NCBI GenBank assembly: GCA_029582165.1
Contig: CM055880.1
Coordinates: 4,960,001-5,024,000 of the forward strand
From: Portulaca oleracea
Taxonomy: Eukaryota; Streptophyta; Magnoliopsida; Caryophyllales; Portulacaceae
Length of the DNA: 64,000 bases
Reading direction: 5' to 3'
The position numbers and the translations under genes are program-made. This document shows positions 12,201-24,007 of this stretch, one piece after another. The notes under the pieces were generated by a model. The model did no database searches, was not told the origin of the DNA, and saw only the letters and a list, made by a program, of their open reading frames with translations. Position 1 is the first letter of the stretch. Each line of letters begins with the position of its first letter.

Positions 12201-13878
12201 GGCAATGAAATGATCGCTTTGTTCTTGCAGTGGAAATCATGAGCGGGACTGGCCCGGATCAGGATCCTTCTATGGAAACATGGACTCTGGTGGAGAATGC
12301 GGTGTACCGGCTCAGACAATGTTCTATGTTCCTGCTGAAACCCGAGAAAAGTTCTGGTATACATATGATTAGAAACCGAATATCATAGTTTATTATGTTG
12401 TTTTTATCTTAAAATTAGACTTGATCAAGGTGGGCTCGGGTTGGAAATGAAGGGATCCCGACCCACATCCAACCCGACCCAATCTGTTTATGGGTCGGGT
12501 CGGGCAAACACTCGCAGCCCAGGCCCAAACCTAACCTTGTGTGGGTCCCTGACCCTATGATGAGGTCTATGTAAAATTAATACTGCTACTTGACTGTTGG
12601 ACTTGCAGGTACTCAACTGACTATGGGATGTTCAGATTTTGCGTAGCTGATACAGAACACGATTGGAGAGAAGGAACGGAGCAGTACAAGTTTATTGAGC
12701 ACTGTTTGGCATCTGTAGACCGGCAAAAGCAGCCCTGGCTTATTTTCCTCGCGCACCGTGTGCTGGGTTACTCTTCAACTGACTTTTATGTGAATTCGGG
12801 GTCATTTGCAGAGCCCATGGGGAGGGAGAGCTTTCAAAAGTTGTGGCAGAAGTACAAGGTTGACATCGCCATCTATGGCCATGCACACAACTACGAAAGA
12901 ACCTGTCCTGTTTATGAGGTTTTCCATTCCCTTCCTATTTTTTCGATTTTAATTCTTTTACGGCATTCGTAGACCTGGCAAAACTTACCTTAACCCGAAC
13001 GACCCACTTGAACCTGACCTGAAAACGTCAAAAGTCAATTTGGCATGAAATGGGTTCGAATTCAAAAGAGGTCGGCCCATCCCGGCCAGTGTATCTTTCT
13101 CCAAAGTTATTCGTGTTTGCAAGATAAGCTTAAAAGAAATCGACCCCAAAACAAACGTTGGCGACATGAGCATGACTGAACCCAACCCGAGTGACCTAGT
13201 TGCTTGGTCTATGTAATTTGAAGTATGTATGTTGATGTTGATGTAAGACAACCAACATATGGATCTCCTCATACACCACACCGTGTTAGTACCTTAGTGG
13301 GACTGACACTGAGAGTTGTAGTCTAATTTCTAAACTACGGACCCAACAACATAGATAGCGGAATTTGGATACTTCAAGACGAGCTAAAACCCTGCAAATT
13401 CCCTTAAAATGAGCTAGCATGACACATGGATGTACATTCATACATAACTCCGATATTCTACCCCACCAACCATAACTTCCCTCTTGGATAATGCCTCTTT
13501 CCCCCCTTTTTGGGATTTCATGATTCATGACGAACCATACAATCTTAACTTTTGAGCCGTTTCCGGTCACAGAACCAATGCACCAGCCAAGAGAAGAACC
13601 ACTACAAGGGAACCTTCAACGGAACAATTCATGTGGTGGGGGGAGGTGGAGGCGCCAGTCTTGCAACATTCTCTGAACTCCAACCGAGGTGGAGCATTTT
13701 CAGAGACCAAGATTACGGTTTCGTGAAACTCACCGCAACGGACCACTCAAATCTGCTGTTCGAGTACAAGAAAAGCAATGATGGCAAAGTCCACGACTCG
13801 TTCACAATATCGAGGGATTATCGCGACATCTTGGCTTGCACTCTGGATAGTTGCCCTAGCACAACCTTGGCAACATGA
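9263..13878 (+). CDS. Purple acid phosphatase, PAP1/PAP27 type (copy A)
   Basis: A binuclear-metal phosphohydrolase, secreted or vacuolar, acting on phosphate esters; Arabidopsis relatives are labelled probable inactive PAPs. Twelve exons: 9263-9430, 9552-9652, 9748-9814, 9918-10040, 10156-10248, 10389-10518, 10781-10862, 11267-11399, 11941-12146, 12231-12356, 12609-12918, 13573-13878. All phases join to 614 aa, the usual length. A signal peptide is present (about 1-23), then the PAP N-terminal beta domain and the metallophosphatase domain. Metal motifs: GDMGK (D296), GDITY (D337, Y340), GNHE (N370, H371), FLAH (H459), GHAH (H501, H503). The fourth motif is LxxH-like rather than VxxH. No nonsense codon was found. 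Intron 10 is only 252 bp and lacks the tRNA pair seen in copies B-D. Confidence 0.92.
12410..12590. repeat. GGGTCGGG-rich repeat in PAP-A intron 10
   Basis: A stretch with repeated GACCCGACCC/GGGTCGGGTCGGGC blocks. Similar sequence is at 17590-17830, 18240-18430 and 22080-22345. It fills most of the intron in which paralogs carry tRNA genes. Confidence 0.4.
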
Positions 13879-14323
13879 TTCATGAATCTACATCTCAGCT
13901 TGAAAAGCATGAAGATACAGTTGAAACTTCAGACAAGTCCTTCAGATTTCAGAAATTGTTTCCCCTTGTGAATTGTTTGCTCCTCTATTGCATGCACCTG
14001 GAGCATGCGCTCCGGGTAGGTATGAATTTACAATTATGTTATTGAGAATGAACGACATGCATGTATCAGTGAATAATTATGCTATTGAGAGTGAACAATG
14101 ACTGTATTTGAAGTACGTGCTCCAAGAACATGTAATAAATTGCATTTGCAAAGAGCATGGAATACACTTTTATGCCTGTAGTTCTCTGTATATGTAATAT
14201 GTTGGTTTAAGCAAGTTACAGAATACTGTAACGCATTTTATATGTTGCTTTTAGTTTTGTACGATCTCCAATACTCTGTTTTGGTGATCATTTTCTATCA
14301 GTATGTTCGAATAACTTGTAGGA

Positions 14324-14581
14324 TTACACTTTTATGAAAGCAGCTTTTACTATACATTTAGTGGCGATAGTTTCATACAAAACATCATTGTACGACAATG
14401 AGATCAGTTCAGACATGTAGTCCTTGACGTCATTGCAATCGTTTTCATTTATTGAACCATTAACACCACCAGTTGTCTTCTCGATCTCTGGTAACTCGGG
14501 TGAAGTAGTAGCAACATTGTCGGGTAGCGAGTAACAAAGAGCAATGAGTAACAAAAAGAGCAGCAAAAATGGCAACTCCAT
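14324..14581 (-). CDS. Possible small secreted protein, 85 aa
   Basis: A minus-strand single-exon frame starting MELPFLLLFLLLIALCYSLP, a convincing signal peptide, followed by an acidic Ser/Asn/Thr-rich mature part with two Cys (ENDCNDVKDYMSELISL, then TKCIVKAAFIKV) and a stop at 14324. The larger frame (to 14641) adds a second hydrophobic stretch, so the start is uncertain. It lies between PAP-A and PAP-B and is antisense to any PAP-A readthrough. I do not recognise a family, and short frames of this length occur by chance. Confidence 0.3.
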   Translation of the reverse strand: MELPFLLLFLLLIALCYSLPDNVATTSPELPEIEKTTGGVNGSINENDCNDVKDYMSELISLSYNDVLYETIATKCIVKAAFIKV

Positions 14582-16532
14582 AACTGGAATGACAATTGGC
14601 AGGCATGACAGTAAACAAACATGGATCGATACAAAATGCAATTGAATGGTTCTTTGAGATTATTGACAGACATACATTTAGATTTACCTAGAATGTCGAT
14701 TGGAAATGTGTCTTTTTGTTGATAACAATTTTGGCAGTCTCCAATTGGACGGAGACTACAACATATGCATCATGGATTCGCCGACGTTTGTGAAGAAAAC
14801 AAAGGGAAGGAAGTAGGAAGATGAACAATGGTTAACCATGCATAGGTACTACTACTTTTCCTTCTCTTTGTTTGTGTGCTCACCCATTTCAGAATTTACT
14901 TCAATCTTTACTTTCTGCCTGAATTTTGTGCATGTTTTCTTCTGCAAATTCTGGGTGTTTCTGTATGAAAACTTCCCACTTTTTTCTGATTGTTTGGTTG
15001 TTGCCATGCATCATGTTTACAAACTTTAGCTGGTGATTGAGTATGTCTGATTAATCAATGGAATTCATGTTTCTGTAGTCCAAGAACACATCTTTAGGCC
15101 TATTTTCACAAGTCTTTCTGGTGTTCTTTGTGGGTATCTTGGGGGGAGCACTTACTTGAACTTGCACTGCTTAGTTTGCTGAAATTTGGATCTTATGAAC
15201 CCTAGTTTGGTGAGATTTGTATGGTGTTGACTGTCATCAGTGTTGTAATTGTCAAGGGTTTGTGGAGATAATGGCAGCTTTCCAGGAGATATTATGGGTG
15301 GGAATTTTATGGGTCTTTCTAACCCTACAAGGAGTGGCATCAGATCATCATCAATCTCTGTCCAAAGTTGCAATTCATAAGGCCACAGCTGATCTTCATG
15401 GTTCAGCTTACATCAAAGTTAGCCCTAGTGTTCTTGGACTAAAGGTGTGTTTCCTGTATCCTTGAAAATTTGGTATCTAAATTGTAATTACGAGTTCAAC
15501 TATGAGTTTAACCTTTTGGTTGGGATGGCTTTATATGATATCAGAGTTAGACTGAGTGGTCCTGGGTTTGAATCTCATGTTAGGGTATAAAACCGTCGTT
15601 AGCCTTCAACTATCGGTTCAAGTTTTTGGTGCAAATCTCAGCAGCCCCTGCTGTTTACCGAGCAAGTTTAGAGGGACCTTGTGTGAGAGGGCGTGTTAGA
15701 TTATAAAAACGCATTTCGCGGGCCTTCAATGATCAACTTAAACTTTTGGTGTACATAAGAGCATTCGAAAGCAGAATTGCTGCTCTTGGATGTCATTTTT
15801 GGCAAGCAGGTTCTCTTGAATGTCGTTGAGGCATCTTCTCAACTCGAGGCTTCATCGACTTAGTCTTGGCATCGATCACAGGGTGAGGTTGACGGGTCAA
15901 GGGAGTACAACGACTACCAACCAGGCTCTCTGAACACCACCAAAAACAGCTGATCAACGACGTGGAGAACATCGACATTGTGTTTCATATAGGAGATCTA
16001 TCCTATGCATGTGGGTACATCTCACAATGGGATCAATTCACTGCTCAGATTGAACCCATTGCCTCCAGAGTCCCCTACATGGTTGCAAGGTTAGGATTTT
16101 CTCGACATCGAACTATGTGTGTTGTGTTGCTTAATCTGACCATGTTATTACATTGATCTTGGTTGTCTGTTGCTGTGGAAACCACGAGCGGGATTGGCCG
16201 GGGACAGGGTCCTTCTATGGGAACTATGATTCAGGAGGGGAGTGTGGTGTGCCTGCTCAGACTATGTTCTATACTCCTGCTGACAACAGGGCTAAGTTCT
16301 GGTAAGCAGCAATCACCCATAGTTGAAAATTCTACCATAGTAGAAAATTTTTCAACTGTCATATAAAAAAGTGTAACTATCACTTGACTCTAACTTTAAA
16401 ATTCTACCCCCTGGCCCCTACTACTTGAGAGTGAAATATATGGGGAAAAAAAGACTTGTGAAGAAAAAGTTTTTTAAGTTTTTTGTTTCATGGCTGGAGT
16501 GAAAAGTAGGAAATAAATTAAAGTAAAAAAAT

Positions 16533-16606
16533 TGGTCCATGTAGGTCTCGAACCTGCGACCTTCACGTTATTAGCACGACGCTCTAACCAACTGAGCTAA
16601 TAGGCC
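16533..16606 (-). tRNA. tRNA-Ile(AAU), in PAP-B intron 10
   Basis: 74 nt on the minus strand. The anticodon loop CTAATAA gives AAU, and A and B boxes (TTCGAGACC) are present. Acceptor GGCCTAT/ATGGACC has one C-A mismatch (3-70), so it may be partly degraded. A T7 run follows on the minus strand (Pol III terminator). Confidence 0.8.
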
Positions 16607-16670
16607 AATTTGTTTGTCTAGTTCTGTGTTACATATAAATACATGGTAAAACTGTAAAAAGTTAGTAAAA

Positions 16671-16743
16671 TGGAGATGCGGGTGATCGAACCCCGTGCCT
16701 CTCGCATGCAAAGCGAGCGCTCTACCATTTGAGCTACATCCCC
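16671..16743 (-). tRNA. tRNA-Ala(UGC), in PAP-B intron 10
   Basis: 73 nt on the minus strand with anticodon loop TTTGCAT (UGC) and acceptor GGGGATG/CATCTCC. The T stem reads CGGGG against ACCCG, one mismatch, unlike the intact copies. CAACAA lies just upstream and a T4 run just after, as expected for plant Pol III genes. Confidence 0.82.
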
Positions 16744-17184
16744 ATTTGTTGATACATTATTCTTCAACTTTAAAATAATCTTTAAAAATATCATGAGAAT
16801 AATTAAAATCATGTTTGGTGGTGATTTCCCTCCTGCAGGTATGCAACAGACTATGGGATGTTCAGATTCTGCATAGCAAACACAGAAGAAGACTAAAGAG
16901 AAGGAACAGATCAATACAATTTCATACAACACTGCCTTTCTTCGGTGGACCGTCAGAAGCAGCCATGGCTAATATTTCTGGGACATCACGTGCTCGGTTA
17001 CTCCTCCTCTGAGTGGTACATGGATGAAGGCACAACTGAGGAGCCCATGGGGAGGGAAAGCCTTCAGAAACTTTGGCAAAAGTACAAGGTTGACATTGCT
17101 CTTTTTGGTCATCTTCACAACTATGAAGATTGAATAAAGCTTGGTTCAAATCTTTTTATGGTTACTTAGCTATACGGATTTCGA

Positions 17185-17345
17185 ATCATACTCTCTGATA
17201 ACATTGACATTGTGTTTGGTATAGGAGACAAATCTTATGCATGTAGGAATGTCTCATAACAGGATGAATTCACTGCTCAGGTTGAACACATAATACCCAT
17301 TTCCTCAAGAATCAATCCCCTACATGTTTGCAAGGTTAAGATTTT
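17185..17345 (+). pseudogene. Relic of PAP exon 9
   Basis: A second, badly decayed copy of exon 9 follows the end of copy B. It reads NIDIVFGIGDKSYAC, then a stop, then EFTAQVEH, with an insertion near 17290, and ends at a donor-like CAAGGTTAAG. It shows that exon-sized PAP pieces were duplicated separately from whole genes. Confidence 0.65.
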
Positions 17346-17873
17346 CCTGAGATTGAAGAAAATACGAATGGGACCGACGATTCAGAAGGATGCAGTGTCG
17401 CAAAACAACGTACTCTTCAAAAGTGGATCGATCATTACGACCTTTTTCCTTTTCTCGTTCTTTTGAAATGTTTTACAACTACAACTTGATCGTGTCACTG
17501 TCCAACGAACAATCTCTGCATATTTGATGGAATCTATTCGCCTTTTTTAAGTTTCAATAATCTAAAACAAAGCCAAAAATATATGTTTGGGCACAATTGC
17601 ACCCCATGAGCTAGACCTATTCAACAATCGGGCCTAGCTGGGTCATGGGTCGGGCCATTTGGGTTGGAAGTTTCTGAATTGTTGGCTCGAACCCAACTCA
17701 CCCCAACCTTTGGGCCAGGTATCCTTGGCCCGAGCCTTGACCTTACTGTTGGATAGTCAATTATTTAGTCGGATTGTCAGAAAAATCTAAAAAATCATGC
17801 ATTTAATTTATGTATTTAGTTGGGTCGAGTCTCAAAATATTAAAACCAAATCTATGATTTTTTTATAAAAGGA

Positions 17874-18232
17874 ATTTTGGACGCTAATATACTGAACTTT
17901 TGGGTATTGGTATTGGACAATAATGCACTGAACCTTGATTTTGGACAATAATACACTGTACTTTGGGGGTGTTGAACAATAATGCACTCAATATGATTTT
18001 GGAAATGTCTAACTTGGTGGCGGTCCTATATAGCGGGTGGAGGAGATGAATTGGTCCAAAAATATTTGTCTTCTCGGTCTGTCACGTAAGATTGTCACCA
18101 AGTTCGTCACCGTCGAAATTGTCTCGAGTGCATTATTGTCCAACACCCCCTAAAGTTCAGTGCATTATTGACTAAGGTCAAAGTTCAGTGCTTTATTGTC
18201 CAATACGCCAAAAGTATATTAGCATCCAAAAA
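17874..18232. mobile_element. MITE family B, copy 2
   Basis: It begins TTTTGGACGCTAATATACTG and ends with the inverse (GTATATTAGCATCCAAAA). Longer than copy 1 because of inserted or unshared sequence near 18030-18090. It is flanked by GGGTCGGGCC-rich repeat on both sides (17590-17830 and 18240-18430). Confidence 0.6.
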
Positions 18233-19016
18233 TCTTTTATAAAAAGAATATGTATTTAGTCACATCGTCATACCATGTCGGGTCATAGACATCGAGCCTG
18301 GCCCAACCATACTCCGGGGCCCCGACTCTTAAGCTCAGGCCGGGTCACCATCTAAAGTTGCAGCTTTGACCCGCATTTTTTCAGGCTGGGCTCGAGTCCT
18401 CGGCCCATTGAACAGGTCTGGTCTACATGATCAAAATATTACAACTTCAGTCCTCATCTTGACTCTTGACTTGTAGGGGCGCCAAAGTCATTTGCATAGT
18501 ATAGTACAGCAAGTAGGAAGATGAAAAATGGTTAACCATGGATGGACCAACAACACCCTTCACCAACCATCATCTTTCCTAGTATTTCACTTCTAATTCA
18601 CCATTTTCTTATCTCATTATCTCATTCTTCTGCATAGGTACTACTACTTTTCCTTCCTTTCTTTCTTTTTGTGCTCACCCATTTCACTGATTTTAGTTCA
18701 ATCTTTTGATTTTGATGAATAACTTCTGCCTGAATTCTGGGTGTTTCTGTATGAAAAATTCCCAGTTTTTTTTTTTTTTTCTGATTGTTTGGTTGTTGGC
18801 ATGCATCATGTTTAGAAACTTCAGCTGGTGATTGAGTGTATCTGATTAATCAATGAACTGCACCCTAATATCTGCAATTATCTATTTTGCTTCCTTTGTC
18901 TAGAAATTCATGTTTCTATAGCCCAAGAACACAGCTTTTTAGGCCTGTTTTCACAAGTCTTTTCTGGGTTTCTTTGTGGGTATCTTGGAGAGAGCACTTA
19001 CTTGAACTTGCAGTGC

Positions 19017-19292
19017 TAGCAAAAATTCGGGTTTGGATAAATTCGGTCAATGTCAAAATTTCGGACGAGAATTTCACGTCTGGACCCGGTTTTGTTCGTC
19101 GGACAATTCGGGCGAAGTTAATTTTGGGGGCGAAATCGGGTTCGAACAATAGAAAAAAAGAGAAAATTTGTGTCCGAATATTCGGTCAATTTGCTCAATA
19201 TCAAAATTCAGACGAAAAATATGTCCAGACCCGGTTTTTCCGGGGTCAAACAATTCGGATATTCCGGGTTAGACACAATTTTGCCAGCTCTA
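19017..19292. mobile_element. hAT-like MITE family A, copy 2, in the PAP-C leader region
   Basis: Runs from TAGCAAAAATTCGGG to AATTTTGCCAGCTCTA. It is flanked by TGCAGTGC (19009-19016) and TGCACTGC (19293-19300), an 8-bp duplication with one mismatch. The homologous leader of copy B (around 15160-15180) reads straight through as TTGCACTGCTTAG, an empty site. This dates the insertion after the B/C duplication. Confidence 0.8.
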
Positions 19293-21660
19293 TGCACTGC
19301 TTAGCTTGCTGAAATTTGGATATTCTGAACCCTAGTTTGGTGAGATTTATAGGTGTTGACTTTGTCATTACTGTTGTACTCTAAAATGGGTTGAGGAGAT
19401 AATGCAGAAATGAATCAAATTGTCTCCTTTTTGTGATTGTCAAGGGTTTGTGGAGATAATGGCAGCTTTTCAGGAGATATTATGGGGGGGAATTTTATGG
19501 GTCTTTCTAACCCTACAAGGAGTGGCATCAGATCATCATCAACCCCTGTCCAAAGTTGCAATTCATAAGGCCACAGCTGATCTTCATGGTTCAGCTTATG
19601 TCAAAGTTACTCCTAGTGTTCTTGGACTAAAGGTGTGATTCCTGTATGCTTTCTTGAAAATTTGGTATCTAAATTGTTTGGATATGATCACCCTTAAAGA
19701 CTAATAGCCTCATAACGAACAACACAACCGTCTTGGTGTTCATTAGAGAATAAAACCGCCATTAGGCCTTCAATTATGACTTTAAGCTTTTGGTTTGGAT
19801 GACTCTATATGGTATCAGAGCTAGACTGAGTGAGTGGTCCCAGGTTTTAATCTCATGTTAGGGTATAAAATCATCATTAACCTTCAATAGCAGTTTAAGT
19901 TTTTGGTTGAGATAGCTTTACAGATATGACAAAAAGCTAACCTGCTGATGTCTATCGTGCAAGTTTAGAGGGAGCTTGTGCAAGAGGATGTGTTAGATTA
20001 TAAAAACCCGTTCATAGGACTTCAATGATCAACTTAACCTTTTGGTTGAGGTGGTTCTTGGTTGCACAATAATCGTCCTCTTTAGCCTTTGCACTCGATA
20101 AGTAAAATGTTTGAATATGATCAGGGCGAGAGCTCAGAGTGAGTGACGGTAGAATATGGTCACACCAAACCGTCTGCTGATGACTGGATTGGGGTATTTT
20201 CGCCTGCAAATTTCAAGTCGATTTCTTAGCTTTAAAACTCTGGTTAGTGTAATTTTTCTTTAGTTGCTATTGAAGATGATATATGCTTGGATCGTTGATT
20301 GTTTTGCAGTGCTTCTACCTGTCCATCTGAAAGCCCACCAACTTACTCGCCTTTGTTATGTACAGCTCCTATCAAGGTTTCATCAGTGCATCTCTTTTCC
20401 GCTCTTCTTTCAATGTTAATTTTATGAAATTATTGACTAAATATTATTCTTGTTTATGTCATTGACAGTTCCAGTACGCATCCTACTTGAATCCCGAATA
20501 CGAGCAGACGGGCAATGGTACAATGAGGCTTCAATTGATCAACCAGAGATCAGACTTCTCGTTTGCCCTATTCACTGGTGGTTTGTCAGATGTACTACCC
20601 GCTAGCATGAACATACCCAATGTTTCATATTGTGCAATTTTTCTGAAACTGTGTTTTATTATTCGCATTGGTCTCCTTGAAACATCTCCCAGTGTGGGTC
20701 CCGCTTTCACGGGGTCTAGGAAGATCAAAACCATTCCTGGGCCTTCCCGGGCCTTCAACCATCTCCTTAAGCTTTTGGGCGGGTTGGTTCTTGCACAAAA
20801 ATATCTAACTCATCCTTCTACGTTTGAATTGGTGATTCTTTGCAGCCAAAGGTGGTAGCTGTGTCAGACTCTATAGCCTTTGCTAATCCTAAGGCGCCGG
20901 TTTATCCAAGACTAGCTCAAGGAAAGTTGTGGAATGAAGTAAGTTACCCTGATCTTCTTTATGATAATCGTCAATTTCTTAGAAAACCGGTTCTGCTGAT
21001 TTGCTGAATACATGTCATTTTTGTGAAGAGCTAACAGAAACTTCAAATGTAATTGATTGTGGCTAGTACTTTTGCTCATGTGATGCACATTACGTCAGTT
21101 TCTGACATGTACTAGTTTTGAATCCTGATGACCAGATGACAGTAACTTGGACAAGCGGGTATGGGATCAAAGAAGCAGAACCATTTGTTGAATGGGGGCG
21201 AGTAGGAGCGGAAGCAACTCAATCTCCTGCTGGGACGCTGACATTTGACCGGAATAGCATGTGTGGTATGTAAATATTTCCTTCTCACGTCTCATATATT
21301 CAAAACCGAAAATTTACTCACTGCCCCCAGTAACTCCTGTCAACTCTCTTGAAACAAGCCTTCATTCTGTATGTTACTTATTAAGGGCAATTTTCTACGA
21401 TCACATAGAAATAATGCCCTTAGCAGTATGACGACCGATAAAGTCACCCTTGGCTACCAAGTGTTTCTACGATCAACACATCATTGTTAGTGGAGATATT
21501 GATTCCATGAGAACGTCAATGACTTGCTAATATCTTGCAAAAATGTACAGGTGCACCTGCGAGAACAGTAGGCTGGCGTGATCCTGGATTCATCCACACT
21601 AGTTTTCTTAAGGAGCTGTGGCCTAATTCTCTGTATGTCTTTCTTTCTATTGACATCTCC

Positions 21661-21673
21661 TTCTTTCCTTTTT

Positions 21674-21704
<31 letters not shown>

Positions 21705-21711
21705 GGGGGGA
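21661..21711 (+). repeat. T-run followed by a 27-G run in PAP-C intron 7
   Basis: A run of 13 T is followed by 27 consecutive G (21684-21710). Runs this long are unusual, unstable and hard to sequence. It could form a G-quadruplex, or its length may be an assembly estimate. Confidence 0.9.
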
Positions 21712-22079
21712 GGGTTTGTTATCGGCCTTATGTATGATACTGTAGTGGGGAAAGGCTTGCTTTTGTTCATTTGTTGGACCATTTATGACTTATAATACTT
21801 CCTACGTTTTGTTTCATCTCAAATTTGTTTCTGATGCGAACACATATGGTCCTCGAAACTTATATGATTATATCCTTCTGCCTTTGTGGTATACCATGCA
21901 GGTATACTTACAGATTAGGACATAGGCTGTTCAATGGTACATATGTTTGGAGTCAAAACTACCGATTCAGATCATCTCCCTATCCTGGCCAGGACTCATT
22001 GCAAAGGGTCATCATTTTCGGTGATATGGGCAAGGTTGGAATATTTCTATCCAAAGTTTTCATCTAGGCTATATAACGT

Positions 22080-22345
22080 ACGGCAACGGGTCGGACCTGT
22101 TGACTATGTAGGGTCGTTATGGGAAAGGTTGGCCTGTTGGAGTGGGTTGGGTTGGGCTTTTCTAGCAAAAATGGGCCTACCCCTTTGTCGACCCTAAACT
22201 TCACATGAAGTGTATATTTACTTTGATGTGAAGTATTACTAGTATATTCACTGGCCCTTTAACATTGTCAAATGGGCCGATCTGCCAATGACATTGCCTA
22301 TTGATGACCCGGCCCATTGCCTGCCCCCATGGCGTACAGTCGTCT
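22080..22345. repeat. GGGTCGG/GGCCC-rich repeat in PAP-C intron 8
   Basis: Between exon 8 and exon 9 of copy C, a stretch from CGGCAACGGGTCGGACC to GGCCCATTGCCTGCCCCC. It is related in style to the repeats at 12410 and 17590. No coding content. Confidence 0.35.
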
Positions 22346-23389
22346 AAGAGCATTCGAAAGCAGAATCACTACTCTTGGATGTCTTTTTTGGCAAGCCGAT
22401 TCTCTTGAATATTGTTGAGGTATCTTCTCTAGGCTTCATCAACTTAGTCTTGGCATTGATCACAGGGCGAGGTTGACGGGTCAAGCGAGTACAACGACTT
22501 CCAATCAGGCTCTCTGAATACCACCAAACAGCTGACCAATGACGTGGAGAACATCGACATTGTGTTTCATATAGGAGACATATCCTATGCATGCGGGTAC
22601 ATCTCACAATGGGATCGATTCACTGCTCAGATTGAACCCATTGCCTCCAGAGTCCCCTACATGATTGCAAGGTCAAGACTTTTGAAGTATTCGTGTTGTG
22701 TTGTGTTGCTTGATTTGTCCGTTATTATATTGATCTTGGTCGTCTGTTGCAGTGGAAACCACGAGCGGGATTGGCCCGGGACAGGGTCCTTCTATGGGAA
22801 CTATGATTCAGGAGGGGAGTGTGGTGTGCCTGCTCAGACTATGTTCTATACTCCTGCTGACAACAGGGCTAAGTTCTGGTAAGCAGCAATCACCTCCAAC
22901 TACATGAGTTTTGAGGCTGTTCAACTATAGTTGAAAATTCTACCATCTTAGAAATTTTTTCCAACTATCATAGTTAACAAGTGTAACTATCATTGATTTT
23001 AAGTTTAAAACACCGAAATTAATGGATATTGATCAAAGTGATAGTTGACCGATTGCTGCATTAGAAGGTCTAATTGAAACTAAGTGTCGGCTGATAGCAA
23101 AGGTGAAAAGTTTCATCACAGCAATAGGAGCCGATTTGTAGAAACCTTAAATTGCACTGTCCTACAGTGAAACCCGAAATATCTAGGCATTTGGATTGAA
23201 GATTGAAGAACCAATAAGAAACAACCGATCTAAATTCGAAACCCATACTAACCTGGTGTTACCAAACAATGTTTGAGAAACAACTAAAATTTTACAAAAT
23301 ATTGTCCTTCCTGATATGAACAACTCATCAAATAGATACTATTAGGTATTGCTGTATTAGCTATAGTATGTACTAACCTGGGCCACTAT

Positions 23390-23760
23390 AGAAGTCGTCC
23401 ATTTTAGTCGAAACTGGCAAATACAGCTTTGAATGCTAGACAACTCCAATGCTGTCAAACTGGTAGACATTGCACTGACAAACCCAAGGCGTCTTGATGA
23501 AAAGGACCTAACACTTACTGTCAAGGATCCAACCAGTCTCATTATAGAGTATGACGATGTGTTTCGTGTAACAGACTTATCTAGATATCTTATCCTGTAA
23601 TGCATTTGGTTATTTATATCTGGCAAAGGGTAAATTCACTGCTCAGATTGAACACGATGCCCTAAGAGTCCCTACATGCTTGCTTGGTTATGATTTTACA
23701 GATATAAAAGCGTTCATCTTGCTTACTGATCTTGACTCTCTGGAAACTGGAAAGCAACAA
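23390..23760 (+). pseudogene. Insert in PAP-C intron 10: unknown coding relic plus PAP exon 9/10 relics
   Basis: 23390-23600 reads in one plus frame as protein-like sequence after one stop (NAVKLVDIALTNPRRLDEKD, then SLIIEYDDVFRVTDLSRY). I do not recognise it. From about 23632, sequence matching PAP exon 9 (FTAQIEH..LRVPTCLLG) appears, then a short piece resembling the exon 10 border (CTGGAAACTGGAAAGCAACAA). These precede the tRNA pair at 23881. Part of the same unknown motif (GAGTATGAC context) recurs at 25510, before the next tRNA pair. Confidence 0.5.
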
Positions 23761-23880
23761 TTACCTGCTAATACTTGAGACTGAAAAATAGTGGGAAAAA
23801 GACATTTGGAATAAAAACTTTTTAAATTCTTTTTCATGGCTAGATCGAAAACAGGGACAATCAAACAAGTTTAAAAAAGT

Positions 23881-23943
23881 TGGCCCGAACCTGCGACCTT
23901 CGCGTTATTAACACGACGCTCTAACCAACTGAGCTAATAGGCC
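23881..23943 (-). pseudogene. tRNA-Ile(AAU) pseudogene, in PAP-C intron 10
   Basis: Same minus-strand tRNA-Ile as at 16533 but only 63 nt: 11 nt of the T loop and 3' acceptor side are deleted, which breaks the B box. The anticodon region also reads TTAATAA with a changed stem base. Not expected to be functional. Confidence 0.8.
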
Positions 23944-24007
23944 AATTTGTTTGTGTTGCTCTGTGTCACATATAAATACTTTGCAAAATTGTAAAAAGTG
24001 AGAAAAA

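Larger units (their letters stand above)
15271..17128 (+). pseudogene. Purple acid phosphatase pseudogene (copy B)
   Basis: Broken paralog of copies A, C and D. Exon 1 is intact (15271-15444). Intron 1 sequence then runs straight into the end of intron 8 near 15757, so exons 2-8 are gone. Exon 9 (15882-16089) has two extra A's in an A-run after LNTT, shifting the frame. The exon 10 acceptor reads TTGCTG instead of TTGCAG (about 16175). Exon 11 (from 16839) carries TAA where the paralogs have a Trp codon (EED-stop-REG). It stops mid-exon after HNYE at about 17128, and exon 12 is missing. Its intron 10 holds a tRNA-Ile/tRNA-Ala pair. It resembles copy C most closely. Confidence 0.92.

Noticed and set aside
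16533..16743. Origin of the Ile/Ala tRNA pair from the plastid or bacterial rRNA operon spacer (trnI-trnA)
   Set aside because: The plastid pair is tRNA-Ile(GAU) and tRNA-Ala(UGC) with long introns, in the order Ile then Ala. Here the Ile anticodon is AAU, there are no introns, the transcription order is Ala then Ile, and both sequences are of nuclear type.
20140..20142. TGA in copy C read as selenocysteine or by programmed readthrough
   Set aside because: Land plants lack selenocysteine insertion, the paralogs have Trp here, and nothing near the codon suggests a readthrough context.
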